In this document: in pieces, positions 49,480 to 57,948 of the stretch
Layout of the letters: the number at the start of each line of letters is the position of its first letter
Position numbering within the stretch: the stretch's first letter is position 1
Source: Vulcanimicrobiota bacterium
GTDB taxonomy: Bacteria; Vulcanimicrobiota; Vulcanimicrobiia; Vulcanimicrobiales; Vulcanimicrobiaceae
NCBI GenBank assembly: GCA_027315245.1
Contig: DAHUYK010000007.1
Span: 1-59,802, forward strand
Direction: 5' to 3'
Length of the DNA: 59,802 bases
Notes under the pieces: generated by a model
Told to the model about the DNA's origin: nothing
Databases searched by the model: none
What the model saw: only the letters and a program-made list of their open reading frames with translations
Position numbers and translations under genes: made by a program

Positions 49480-51505
49480 TCTTGAAGATGGCTTGCGGCA
49501 GCGTCGTCAACGTATTAGGGTTGCCATAGGCGGCGTAGAACTCTTCGTGCGCGAGCCGGAGGTGATACGCGATTGAGATGTTCGTGCAGGCGCCAACACA
49601 GTTTCCGCCGCCGTTGGGGACGGGGGGAAGGCCCACGACGCGCCGCAGACCAACGGCAAACGAAGAGTTTGCCGAGACCTGATATGCATACGACAGGTCA
49701 TCGAACCACTGAATATTCGGCGCCGCGTACGGGAGCCATTGTGCGGTGTCGTCGATGGTGAGCGTGAGCGTTCCTCGCATGCCGGCGCGTATCGTCGACG
49801 AACGCATCCACGTATCGAGTACGCCTTCACCGTAGTGGCCCGCGTAGAGGGCAATTTGCGTCGGCGTTGCAGACGCGCCGTGTTGCGGGAAGTTGTTGAG
49901 GTTGTTCTGCATACCGCTATGGTAAGTAATACTGAAGCCCGCGTTCTGCGATATTGGCGTTAGCAACGATCCGAAGCGCCAGTAATCTGATCCCGACATG
50001 AGCTGGATGTCGAGCGCGCTGTTCGTCAGCACGTCCAGTAACACGGCGCTGTCGGCTTGTGCAAGGCCGCCGCCGGTAACGCCGTCATACCGGTCCAGGA
50101 TCGCGTCGACGCCTATGGACGAGAGAACGTCGCGGGGCCCAAACGTCCAGACGCGCGCTGCGTACGCGCCGAATCCTTCGATACCGGGGTGCGAATCGAA
50201 ACCGTCGACGGGGTTGAAGTATACGCCGATCCTACGAAACGCCGCGGCGATGGCGAAATGCTGGTTGATAAAGGCGCCGCCGGTATCAAGCCATTCACCC
50301 TGCGCGGCGCTCGGAACGAGGGCCCCTGCCTCGGTGGCATAGTTTGCATATGCGCTCAGGTACTTGCCGTTCCACCAAGAGACACCGGCTTGATTCGTGT
50401 CGTCCACGATGCCGGGAATGTCGGCGGTCACGTGTTGAAAGGCGGCGTTCCAGTGCGTATCGCTCGACGTGTAGTTGAGTGCGGTCGCAGCGTCCACGCG
50501 CGCGTTGCCGATGGCATCGAATGCCGCTAGGCCGAAGTTCCCCTGCCGCCCTTCGAATGCGTATCCTTCACGCGGCGTCGGAATTCCCGGAGTGTAGAGC
50601 GTTGTGTGAAAGCCGCCGCAAACGCTGCAGTTGAAATCATTGTAAAACGCCGCGGCCTGGGTAAAGAAGGGGCGGACCTCGTTGTAGACGCGCTGATAGA
50701 CCGTGGGAGAGATCGACTGCTGGTCGAGTTCCACGTCCGAGTAGTCGGGATGGAATGTTCCGAAAAACGAGGCCGTCTGGCTGACGGGAACGGAAAAGTC
50801 TGCACCGATGCGCGACGTCGAACCACCGATGGCACGGCTCGCGATCGCGCCAAGGCCGTAGATGGCGAGACGTGGCATGGGAATCTTCGCGCGCGCGACG
50901 ACGGGAACCGTGGCGATGCCGGCGCGCGCCGGATCGTCTGGCGTTGTCTGTGCGGGATCGGACGACCAAACGTCCATCTCGCCTGTCGCACGCACGTAGC
51001 GAGCGAACTGCAGGCGCCAGTTGCCCCGCTTGGCACCATGGATGACGGAGAACGGGATGGCCATCGTCACCGTGTAGCCCCGCGCCGTCTGGACGCCGCG
51101 AGACTCCCAGCTCGGCGCGAAGTCCGCATTCTCGCTCGACGATTCGTTATGTGCGCCGATGGGATTCGATTCGAACTGATATTGAAACCCGCCGGGCCCC
51201 GTCGGCCAGAGATCGACCCACACCGCGTCGTCGGTCCACGCGATGCCTTGACCGATGTTGCTACCGCCGGTCACGAGATCGTTGCTATGCTGTGCCGCAA
51301 CGACCGGCGCACTCTGCTGCGCGTCGAAACGTACGTAGAGAAACGTGCCGTCGGTCGCTACGTGCACGATCGTTGCGTTCTGCGCCGGCTGCTGGCGCGC
51401 GACGTTCCAGGTCATCGTGACGCCGGCACCCGGCCACGACGAGACCGGCTCGCGCGGGTCCATAGGCGGTGCCGTCTGAACGACGGGGACTAGGAGCGAG
51501 AGCAT
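49445..51505 (-). CDS. DUF5916-like outer-membrane beta-barrel protein
   Basis: This 686-aa exported protein has a short signal-like N-terminus (MLSLLVPVVQTA). A CBM9-like region covers about residues 20-215 (AVWVDLWPTGPGGFQYQFESNPIGA, WESRGVQTARGYTVTMAIPFSVI). The long barrel-like part opens with FGTFHPDYSDVELDQQSISPTVYQRVYNEVRPFFTQ, the DUF5916 hallmark. The protein ends with alternating aromatic strands. A small NCSVCGG motif follows the hallmark. Its paralog lies downstream of the blaI-blaR genes; both are likely controlled by BlaI through the palindrome between 51.5 and 51.6 kb. Confidence 0.8.
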   Translation of the reverse strand: MLSLLVPVVQTAPPMDPREPVSSWPGAGVTMTWNVARQQPAQNATIVHVATDGTFLYVRFDAQQSAPVVAAQHSNDLVTGGSNIGQGIAWTDDAVWVDLWPTGPGGFQYQFESNPIGAHNESSSENADFAPSWESRGVQTARGYTVTMAIPFSVIHGAKRGNWRLQFARYVRATGEMDVWSSDPAQTTPDDPARAGIATVPVVARAKIPMPRLAIYGLGAIASRAIGGSTSRIGADFSVPVSQTASFFGTFHPDYSDVELDQQSISPTVYQRVYNEVRPFFTQAAAFYNDFNCSVCGGFHTTLYTPGIPTPREGYAFEGRQGNFGLAAFDAIGNARVDAATALNYTSSDTHWNAAFQHVTADIPGIVDDTNQAGVSWWNGKYLSAYANYATEAGALVPSAAQGEWLDTGGAFINQHFAIAAAFRRIGVYFNPVDGFDSHPGIEGFGAYAARVWTFGPRDVLSSIGVDAILDRYDGVTGGGLAQADSAVLLDVLTNSALDIQLMSGSDYWRFGSLLTPISQNAGFSITYHSGMQNNLNNFPQHGASATPTQIALYAGHYGEGVLDTWMRSSTIRAGMRGTLTLTIDDTAQWLPYAAPNIQWFDDLSYAYQVSANSSFAVGLRRVVGLPPVPNGGGNCVGACTNISIAYHLRLAHEEFYAAYGNPNTLTTLPQAIFKIIFYAGGQKGT

Positions 51506-51528
51506 CGTACCTCCTAATTCTTTAAGAG

Positions 51529-51598
51529 ACCATACCAGCCGCGTTGCAGCATGTCAACTAATATATTAGTTGACAGGGCATGGCCGCCGTGTTAGGCT
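51529..51598. promoter_or_regulatory. Back-to-back divergent promoters around the palindrome
   Basis: Plus strand: TTGACA (51570-51575), 17 bp, then TAGGCT (51593-51598) as -10 for blaI. Minus strand: TTGACA (51557-51552), 17 bp, then TATGGT (51534-51529) as -10 for the barrel gene. The spacing is optimal on both sides and symmetric about the palindrome. Both transcripts then enter matching leaders of the form CTCTTAAA-NN-ATTAGGAG (51600-51617 on plus, 51528-51511 on minus) that supply the ribosome site. Confidence 0.65.
51552..51575. promoter_or_regulatory. 24-bp perfect palindrome, probable BlaI operator
   Basis: The half-site is TGTCAACTAATA followed by its exact complement. It lies in the 119-bp gap between the divergent DUF5916 gene and blaI. 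Both ends of the palindrome are -35 boxes: TTGACA at 51570-51575 on the plus strand and at 51557-51552 on the minus strand. A dimeric BlaI-type repressor bound here would block both promoters. The sequence is AT-rich in a GC-rich setting. Confidence 0.75.
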
Positions 51599-51624
51599 AC
51601 TCTTAAATCATTAGGAGAGTTTCG

Positions 51625-52008
51625 ATGCCGAGAAAACAGTCGCCGACGCTTACAGGAGCGGAGCTGCGCATCATGGAGGTGCTCTGGAAGAGGGCCCATG
51701 CCACAGTCGCTGACGTCGCGGCCGCTCTGCCGCCGCCGCCGCTCGCATACAACACCGTGCTCACGACGCTGCGTATCCTCGAACGCAAAGGCCACGTTAC
51801 CCATGAAGAAGCGGGTCGGGCATTCGTCTACCGGCCCGCAATAGCGCGGGACGACGCGGCACAGACGGCGGTCGGCGACGTGGTCAAGCGTTTCTTCCGA
51901 AACAATCCCGGCGAACTCGCGCTACGCCTGATCGAGCGAGAACGCCCGTCGCCCGATGAGCTCGCCCGCTTGCGATCCCTGATCGAAGAGTACGAGGAGG
52001 AGTCATGA
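51625..52008 (+). CDS. blaI: BlaI/MecI-family transcriptional repressor
   Basis: This 127-aa winged-helix repressor has LTGAELRIMEVLWKRAHATVADVAAALPP, then AYNTVLTTLRILERKGHVTHEEAGRAFVYRPAI, the typical BlaI/MecI DNA-binding domain with the Y-N-T-V-x-T-x-L recognition helix. The C-terminal dimerisation and protease-sensitive region (VVKRFFRNNPGELALRLIE) follows. It is paired with an M56 protease, the classical sensor that cleaves BlaI. The ribosome site is AGGAG at 51613-51617, and the stop overlaps the protease start. Confidence 0.92.
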   Translation: MPRKQSPTLTGAELRIMEVLWKRAHATVADVAAALPPPPLAYNTVLTTLRILERKGHVTHEEAGRAFVYRPAIARDDAAQTAVGDVVKRFFRNNPGELALRLIERERPSPDELARLRSLIEEYEEES

Positions 52009-53681
52009 ATGTCTTTGTGCACGCTGCCGAGCCCGTTGCACGAACTGCAGTTACGATTCTGCTCAATGCGCTTTGGGAAGACGCGGTCATCTTTGCGGTG
52101 ATGGCATTGCTGCTGCGCAGCTGGCGCAATCTCAACGCGGCGACACGCTACTTTGCCTGGTGTATTGCGCTCGTCGCCGCGGTGGCGGTTCCCGCGGTCA
52201 CGATGCACGCCACTGCTGGTGCTTCCGCATACGCACCAACCGCGGCCCACTTCGCAGCGAGGCCCGCACGCACGGCGATCGGAACCATGCCGCACGACGG
52301 CGCCACGAAACAGCGGTCATCATACGAGCACGCGACCGTATCGGAACCGCGTGTCGCTCCGCTGCGTATTACCGTACCCGACGGTGCCGCACTCGCGGCG
52401 ATTGCGTGCTGGGCTCTTGCCGCGCTTTTCTTCATGCTGCGCTTGGTCGTGGCGCTCGCGCGCCTTGAAGGCCTCAAACGCAACGCACTGCCACTGCCGA
52501 TGGAGTATCGCAATGCCCTCGAGCGCTGGAATGCCGATTGGTCCCCAAGTCGAGCCGTGCGGATCTGTGTCAGCGATGAAACCGAGGTGCCCGTTGCGGT
52601 GGGACTCTTCGATGCGATGATCCTGATTCCGCGCAGCCTGCTGGCATCGCTTTCGCCGGGGGAGGTGAGCCAAATCTACCTGCACGAACGCGCACATCTG
52701 CGCCGCGCCGACGACTGGACGAACCTGCTGCAGCGCATTGTCACCGCCCTGCTTTGTTTCAGCCCGGGCATCTACGCGATCGCACGCGCGCTGGACGTCG
52801 AGCGCGAAGCGGCATGCGACGACGACGTCGTCGCGCAGACCGGTGCGGTACGCCCCTACGCGCGCTGTCTGACGCACATGGCCGAAATCACCGCATGGCC
52901 CCACCGGCCGCTTCCGGCGCCTGGCGCATTCGTGACGCGGCGCGGCATCTCGGAACGCATCGAGCGCCTTTTGAGCGCCGGCCGCAGCGCGGCGCGTGGG
53001 CTGGCTATCGCACCGACGGCCGTCGCCCTGGCGATCGTGGGCGCATTTGCGCTCGCCGCGCCCGCGGTTGGGGTCACATTAGCGTCGCCTGCAGCGCCGG
53101 CCCCATCCCGGGTGCGAGTGCTGCACCCGGTACACCGCGCCGTCGTGCCGCCCAAGCACATTCACATGCGCGCAGTGAACGTCGACGTGCCGGCCGTCAA
53201 CGTGCGCATACCGGTGATGCATTTCGACATGCCGGCGGTGAACTTCACCATGCCCGCGATGAGCGTGAACATCCCGGCAATGCACATCGACGTTCCCAAG
53301 GAGGAGCAGATGATGGAGCGGCGCTTCCGTTCGGCTTCGTGCCGGTCGGCGTGCGACTTCAGTAACGTCGATTGGGCGGGCGCGAACTTGAGCGGAAGAA
53401 GTTACTCCGCGAGCGACTTCAGCAACGCCGACCTCCGCCGCGTGAACTTTGCGAACGCACGCTTCGCCGCCGTCGATTTCACCGATGCGGATCTGCGCCA
53501 CGCGGACTTCGACGGCGCGCGGTTCTCGTACGTCGATTTCACGGATGCGCATCTCGACGGGGCGACGTTCTCCGGAGCGGTGATCGACGTCTGCGACTTC
53601 ACCGGCGCCGATCTAACGGGCGTGGATCTCTCGCGCGCGCATCTAGACGGGCTCTGCGAAGAATCGCTGGCGAATCGCTGA
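52005..53681 (+). CDS. BlaR1-like M56 peptidase with proline heptads and pentapeptide repeats
   Basis: This 558-aa membrane protein begins with hydrophobic helices (VTILLNALWEDAVIFAVMALLL, FAWCIALVAAVAVPAV) and another near residue 130. The M56 zinc motif H227-E-R-A-H231 lies in IYLHERAHLRRADDW, and DVEREAACDDDVV gives the third ligand region. After a last transmembrane helix at about residue 345, the exported tail differs from BlaR1. Six heptads of form V-N-V-x-V-P-A (residues 391-432) are followed by a pentapeptide-repeat domain (about 448-552, e.g. ADLRHADFDGARFSYVDF). No penicillin-binding domain exists, so the signal is something else. Confidence 0.85.
   Translation: MNVFVHAAEPVARTAVTILLNALWEDAVIFAVMALLLRSWRNLNAATRYFAWCIALVAAVAVPAVTMHATAGASAYAPTAAHFAARPARTAIGTMPHDGATKQRSSYEHATVSEPRVAPLRITVPDGAALAAIACWALAALFFMLRLVVALARLEGLKRNALPLPMEYRNALERWNADWSPSRAVRICVSDETEVPVAVGLFDAMILIPRSLLASLSPGEVSQIYLHERAHLRRADDWTNLLQRIVTALLCFSPGIYAIARALDVEREAACDDDVVAQTGAVRPYARCLTHMAEITAWPHRPLPAPGAFVTRRGISERIERLLSAGRSAARGLAIAPTAVALAIVGAFALAAPAVGVTLASPAAPAPSRVRVLHPVHRAVVPPKHIHMRAVNVDVPAVNVRIPVMHFDMPAVNFTMPAMSVNIPAMHIDVPKEEQMMERRFRSASCRSACDFSNVDWAGANLSGRSYSASDFSNADLRRVNFANARFAAVDFTDADLRHADFDGARFSYVDFTDAHLDGATFSGAVIDVCDFTGADLTGVDLSRAHLDGLCEESLANR
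53175..53300 (+). repeat. Six-unit heptad repeat in the M56 sensor
   Basis: Six consecutive 21-bp units encode VNVDVPA, VNVRIPV, MHFDMPA, VNFTMPA, MSVNIPA and MHIDVPK. Proline is invariant at position 6, with alternating hydrophobic residues at 1, 3 and 5. This would form a regular beta or polyproline-like stalk between the membrane and the pentapeptide domain. The DNA copies have diverged, so it is an old protein repeat. Confidence 0.8.
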
Positions 53682-53688
53682 CCGCGCC

Positions 53689-55845
53689 ATGATGCCCTCC
53701 CGGTGCAGGACGGCGGCGCGAGCGACGGCCTATGTGCTGGCTGCAACCATGTTTTGCGTCGCCCACGCGCTCGGCGCGCAGGGCATCGCCGTTCCGCTGC
53801 TCTCACACGAGCCGTCGATGAACGGTGTCGTCGATGCCTCTTGGAGCGGCTCAGGGCGCGTGCCGCTCTCGTATGATTTCACGTATCAACGTGTAAGCGG
53901 TGAGCCGACGATCGTCTATGTTGCCCAGGATGCGGCCGGCTTGGATATCGCATTTGTGGCAACGCAGCGTGAACCCATCGTGGACCGTCAAACGACGAAC
54001 GGTTCGAACGTTCTCAGCGACGATTATGTCGCAGTGTATCTTTACCCGAAGCGGACGCAAGGGTTTGCGTACTCCTTTGCAGCCAACCCGCAGGGCGCGC
54101 GTTACCAAACCTCGAGCGAGAACACTGCCTACGCGCCGCAATGGACCGCAGGCGCCCGAACCACCTTGCATGGTTACGTCGTCACCATGCACATACCGTT
54201 CAATCTTATCCGTACCGACGGTTCGACCGTATGGAGAGCTCAGTTTGTTCGTCAGATCGTGGCAACGAATGCCACAGACGTCTGGACGTACTCTCCCGAC
54301 GAGCACACCGACGCGGACGCCGTGTTCGCCGGAACACTCACAGGCGTCGATGCGCGTGCGCCGGTGCGCCGCACACCGGCACGTTTGCAGCTCTATGGCC
54401 TCGGCGGACTGACGACGAAGGCCAATGGCGGCGACACGTCGCGTGTCGGGCTCGATGCGTCGTTGCCGGTTACCGCTACGAGCTCGCTCATCGCGACGCT
54501 TCATCCTGACTACTCGAACGTGGAGATCGATCAGCAGACGATTGCGCCGACGGCCTTCCAGCGCCAATATAACGAGGTCCGCCCGTTCTTCACGCAAGGA
54601 GCGTCGTTTTTCAACTCACATATGGTGTGTAGCGACTGCCCCCAGACGCTCTATACCCCTGCAATACCGACGTTCGGTCAAGGGTATGCCTATGAAGGAA
54701 CCTCCGGACCGCTCGACTTCGCAGCGTTCGATGCCATCGGCACGAACCGCATCGACGACGCACAAGCGCTTACGTACGAAACCTCGAATCCGTACACCCG
54801 TTTTCACTTCGATGCACAGCGAGTCGGCGTCAGCGTGCCTGGCCTGACCGACGACTCTACCACCTTGGACGGCGGGTACTACGACTTTCCCCTACACCTC
54901 GGCGTTTATACGAACGTCGGCGAGGATCGCCAGAACGGAGCATTCGGACCCACCTCCGGCGGCTATCTGGAATCCGGCATCGGATACACCACGCCGACGA
55001 CGACGTCGGTCCTGAGCGTGCAAAACGTTGGTGCAGATTACCTTCCAATCGACGGCTACGTCAGCCAAAACGACCTCTACGGATGGGAGTGGTTCACGAG
55101 CCACACGTTCAACTTTGCTTCATCGTTCCCGTTGCACGACGTCTTCGCGACCAGTTTTCAAGCTCATTACCACAATGTGTTCGGGCTGACCGACCAGACC
55201 GACTCGTCAGAGCAAGTCAACCTCGATTTCAAAGATCTCCTCACGGTTCACGTCTACATCGCGCTTCAAGGCGTTGGTGTGCCGGCGCTTGCGAACGATG
55301 CGGGACGGTACGAGCTGCTGCCGTTCGACGGGAACGGATTCTTCGTCGGCTACAAGGTGAGCACGACGACGCCGACCTATGCATACTACACCGGTGGCCC
55401 GTACTACCATGGCCATCTCGATGCATGGTCGTACGTGACGACGATTCCGCTCTTGTCGCACTTCAATCTCACCCTGGAAGCAGACAGCGACCGGTACCTG
55501 CCGTCGTTTTCCGTAGAGCCTCCGACGAATCAATGGCTCGAACGCGCAAGCCTTGACTGGCAGATCAACCGCGACGCAGAAGTCCTTTTCGGCGCGAGGC
55601 GGATCATCGGCGTGAACCTTCCCAATGCGTACCAGCTGCCGCAGTGGAGCGCTCCGGGACCTTGCGCTGCGGATCCGTATTTGCCCGGCTGTTTCGTCGA
55701 TGCGTCAAACGTAAGCCTCGCATATCATTTTCTCGCCGCGCGTAACGAGTTCTACGTCGTCTACGGCGATCCGAACGACCTCTCCACGCTGCCCGCTCTC
55801 TACGTGAAGTGGATCCGGTACATCGGCGCCGAAAAGGGAACGTAG
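53689..55845 (+). CDS. DUF5916-like outer-membrane beta-barrel protein (paralog)
   Basis: This 718-aa exported protein has a signal peptide ending near ALGAQG. A CBM9-like N-terminal region follows (DDYVAVYLYPKRTQGFAYSFAANP, GYVVTMHIPFNLI). The DUF5916 segment is IATLHPDYSNVEIDQQTIAPTAFQRQYNEVRPFFTQGASFF, followed by a cysteine pair in MVCSDCPQTLYTP. It shares layout, cysteine motif and end (YIGAEKGT) with the divergent paralog (YAGGQKGT). It begins seven bases after the M56 gene, so it should be co-transcribed with blaI-blaR. Confidence 0.82.
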   Translation: MMPSRCRTAARATAYVLAATMFCVAHALGAQGIAVPLLSHEPSMNGVVDASWSGSGRVPLSYDFTYQRVSGEPTIVYVAQDAAGLDIAFVATQREPIVDRQTTNGSNVLSDDYVAVYLYPKRTQGFAYSFAANPQGARYQTSSENTAYAPQWTAGARTTLHGYVVTMHIPFNLIRTDGSTVWRAQFVRQIVATNATDVWTYSPDEHTDADAVFAGTLTGVDARAPVRRTPARLQLYGLGGLTTKANGGDTSRVGLDASLPVTATSSLIATLHPDYSNVEIDQQTIAPTAFQRQYNEVRPFFTQGASFFNSHMVCSDCPQTLYTPAIPTFGQGYAYEGTSGPLDFAAFDAIGTNRIDDAQALTYETSNPYTRFHFDAQRVGVSVPGLTDDSTTLDGGYYDFPLHLGVYTNVGEDRQNGAFGPTSGGYLESGIGYTTPTTTSVLSVQNVGADYLPIDGYVSQNDLYGWEWFTSHTFNFASSFPLHDVFATSFQAHYHNVFGLTDQTDSSEQVNLDFKDLLTVHVYIALQGVGVPALANDAGRYELLPFDGNGFFVGYKVSTTTPTYAYYTGGPYYHGHLDAWSYVTTIPLLSHFNLTLEADSDRYLPSFSVEPPTNQWLERASLDWQINRDAEVLFGARRIIGVNLPNAYQLPQWSAPGPCAADPYLPGCFVDASNVSLAYHFLAARNEFYVVYGDPNDLSTLPALYVKWIRYIGAEKGT

Positions 55846-55868
55846 GGGGCAGAGCTAAACAACGCTCC

Positions 55869-56735
55869 ATGCGAGGCCGCCTCTTTCTCGCCGTCGTCGC
55901 TCTTGCGCTCGCGATCGCGCTGCCGTGGCAAGAGCGCGCGAACGCGGCGCGTCCGCCGGCGACGCCGACGCCGTACGCGCACATGCCATATCCGGCACCG
56001 TCGGTGATCTACCACGGCGTCGCGCGTCCCCTCTGCGCGGCCCTCGTCCGTCACGTGCGCCCGGTCGTCGGTATGATGCTCGAGAACGACCGCACGATCT
56101 CGAAGAGTCCGCCGCTCTTCTCGCAGTACAACCGCGACCTTGCCGATCTCGGTGCAAACGGCGAAGCGGCGGATCAAGCCGAGCGCGATCTCACGCTGTA
56201 CCATCTCGAACAGCTCGTGACGCCGCTGGCGAACAACGTCAATGCGATGCAACGCGAGCTCGCAAGCCAGAACGTCTTCCCCTCGCATCCACAAACCGAC
56301 GATGAGAAGACGCTCGACGAGATGCGCGGAGAGCTGCTCAAGGCGCTTGCAACGCAAGCGGTTGCACTCGACATCATCAACGGATACGTGCAGACCCAGC
56401 AGCTTGCGGAGCTGCAGCAAGAAGGAGCGTCCGGCGCGGAGTCACGCGCAATAAACGGAAGCGATACGACCTATTCCCCGACACCGACGACGCCCGACCC
56501 GCTGCTTCAAGATCCGCATCAAGCCGGTATCGCTCCGAATCCGTACGCGATCGACCCGCTCGCCATTCCCGGCATCACCGGGTCGGTCGGCACGACGCCC
56601 GTCACGCGTCTCATGGCGGCGATTGCATGGCTGCGAGCGGAGACGACACGGCGCGAGAACATCGCGGCGCAGACGGTCGGAGCGGTCGCACACTCGTGCT
56701 CGGCGCATCCAACCGAACCGAGGTCGCACCCGTAA
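55869..56735 (+). CDS. Secreted helical protein of unknown function
   Basis: This 288-aa protein has a signal peptide (MRGRLFLAVVALALAIALPWQERANA). A Pro-rich linker follows, then helices such as VRHVRPVVGMMLENDRTI and YHLEQLVTPLANNVNAMQREL. A Pro/Thr/Asp-rich tail (TPTPTTPDPLLQDP) comes before a last helical segment. No recognised domain. The ATG lies 23 bases after the barrel gene stop, so it may belong to the BlaI-controlled operon. A longer upstream frame overlaps the barrel gene and is unlikely. Confidence 0.6.
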   Translation: MRGRLFLAVVALALAIALPWQERANAARPPATPTPYAHMPYPAPSVIYHGVARPLCAALVRHVRPVVGMMLENDRTISKSPPLFSQYNRDLADLGANGEAADQAERDLTLYHLEQLVTPLANNVNAMQRELASQNVFPSHPQTDDEKTLDEMRGELLKALATQAVALDIINGYVQTQQLAELQQEGASGAESRAINGSDTTYSPTPTTPDPLLQDPHQAGIAPNPYAIDPLAIPGITGSVGTTPVTRLMAAIAWLRAETTRRENIAAQTVGAVAHSCSAHPTEPRSHP

Positions 56736-56772
56736 GCGTTTAGCGCCGGAGCTGCCGGGTAACTCTACCGGC

Positions 56773-57540
56773 GTGCGGCTGAGTGGTATGGCGGCAATCG
56801 TAACGGGCTCCGCCACGGGGATCGGCCGGGCCATCGCAATCGCTTTCGGCGAACAAGGCGCGCTCGTGGCCGTCGACTATCGCGACGGGTCGGAACCGGT
56901 CGACGAGGTGATTGCGCGTATCACCGCGGCGGGCGGCAAAGGGATCGCCGTTCAAGCTGACGTCACGAAACCGGACGACATGGCGCGCCTCGTAACGCAA
57001 ACGCAAGAGGCCTTCGGCCCGCTGCGTATCATGGTAAACAACGCCGGCATCGAGGAGAAGCACCCGTTTCTCGAAACGCCGCTCGAACTCTACGAGCGCA
57101 TCATCGAGGTCAACCTCACCGGCGTCTGGATCGGCGCGCAAACGGCCGCGCGCGCGATGGTTGCCCACGGCAAAGGTGGGCGGATCGTCAACATTTCATC
57201 GATCCACGAAGACGTGGCGATGCCGACGAATGCCGCATACTGCGCGTCCAAGGGCGGCGTGCGCATGCTCGCGCGGACAATCGCCGTCGAACTCGCGCAG
57301 CACGATATCACCGTCAATAACGTCTGCCCCGGCGCAATACAGACGCCGATGGACGTCGCGATCGAGAAGAACCCTCAGCAAGAGCGTGCATTACTCGACG
57401 AGATTCCGCTGCGCCGCATGGGCAAGCCGGAGGAGGTCGCCGAACTCTGCGTCTATCTCGCCTCACCAGCTGCCGCATACATTACCGGCGCCTCGTTCGT
57501 CATTGACGGCGGGATGATGCAGCAATCCGGCAGCCTGTGA
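56773..57540 (+). CDS. Short-chain dehydrogenase/reductase
   Basis: This classical SDR, 255 aa, has the NAD(P) loop AIVTGSATGIGRAIAIAFGE, NNAGIEEKHPF, catalytic Ser in IVNISSIHED, and the catalytic Tyr-x3-Lys in AAYCASKGG. The end matches the glucose 1-dehydrogenase or 3-oxoacyl-ACP reductase style (PEEVAELCVYLASPAAAYITGASFVIDGG). The substrate cannot be read. The GTG start gives RLSGMAAIVTG; an ATG five codons later is possible. Confidence 0.9.
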   Translation: MRLSGMAAIVTGSATGIGRAIAIAFGEQGALVAVDYRDGSEPVDEVIARITAAGGKGIAVQADVTKPDDMARLVTQTQEAFGPLRIMVNNAGIEEKHPFLETPLELYERIIEVNLTGVWIGAQTAARAMVAHGKGGRIVNISSIHEDVAMPTNAAYCASKGGVRMLARTIAVELAQHDITVNNVCPGAIQTPMDVAIEKNPQQERALLDEIPLRRMGKPEEVAELCVYLASPAAAYITGASFVIDGGMMQQSGSL

Positions 57541-57580
57541 AGCGCATCTTCATGGCGTCGTCGCAGGCTTAGAGGTTCCC

Positions 57581-57868
57581 TTAGAGACCTAAGAAAAAGA
57601 CGATCGCGACGACCGCGAGTGCGGCCGCGCACTGCAATGCGACAATCGCGAGTGCGGGGTACCGCATCTTTGGGACCCACGTGTATGCGAAGAACGCGAT
57701 GACGAGCATTTGCAGCGGCATCAATAGCTGAAAGAGATGTGCGCCGGTGCCCTCGTCCGGCTGGCGAACGAGCGTGCCGTGCGCGATGCCGATTGCAAAC
57801 GCAATGAGAAATCCGCTGGAAATCAGCAGTGGAAGAAAAGCGCTCGGCCTGCGTAGCAACGTGACCAT
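57581..57868 (-). CDS. Small three-helix membrane protein
   Basis: This 95-aa protein has three hydrophobic helices (FLPLLISSGFLIAFAIGIAHG, LFQLLMPLQMLVIAFFAYTW, ALAIVALQCAAALAVVAIVFFL) and a short basic N-terminus. No family recognised. A longer start would extend through the SOS promoter of the divergent imuA gene and is less likely. It converges with the SDR gene. Confidence 0.55.
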   Translation of the reverse strand: MVTLLRRPSAFLPLLISSGFLIAFAIGIAHGTLVRQPDEGTGAHLFQLLMPLQMLVIAFFAYTWVPKMRYPALAIVALQCAAALAVVAIVFFLGL

Positions 57869-57910
57869 AGCTATTGCTTTGTAACACAAAGTAACAAGCG
57901 ACGCAAGGGG

Positions 57911-57940
57911 TTGACCTACGAACATATGTTCGATTAGCAT
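57911..57940 (+). promoter_or_regulatory. LexA (SOS) box and promoter of imuA-imuB
   Basis: CGAACATATGTTCG at 57919-57932 is a perfect palindrome matching the Gram-positive/actinobacterial LexA site (CGAAC-N4-GTTCG). It sits between -35 TTGACC (57911-57916) and a -10-like TAGCAT (57935-57940). Repressor binding would therefore block the polymerase. The imuA ATG follows nine bases after the -10, giving a nearly leaderless transcript. Confidence 0.85.
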
Positions 57941-57948
57941 GGAAGGCC

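Noticed and set aside
52005-53681. The blaI-M56 pair as a beta-lactam resistance determinant
   Set aside because: There is no penicillin-binding sensor domain, no beta-lactamase and no mecA-like gene nearby. The neighbours are DUF5916-like barrels.
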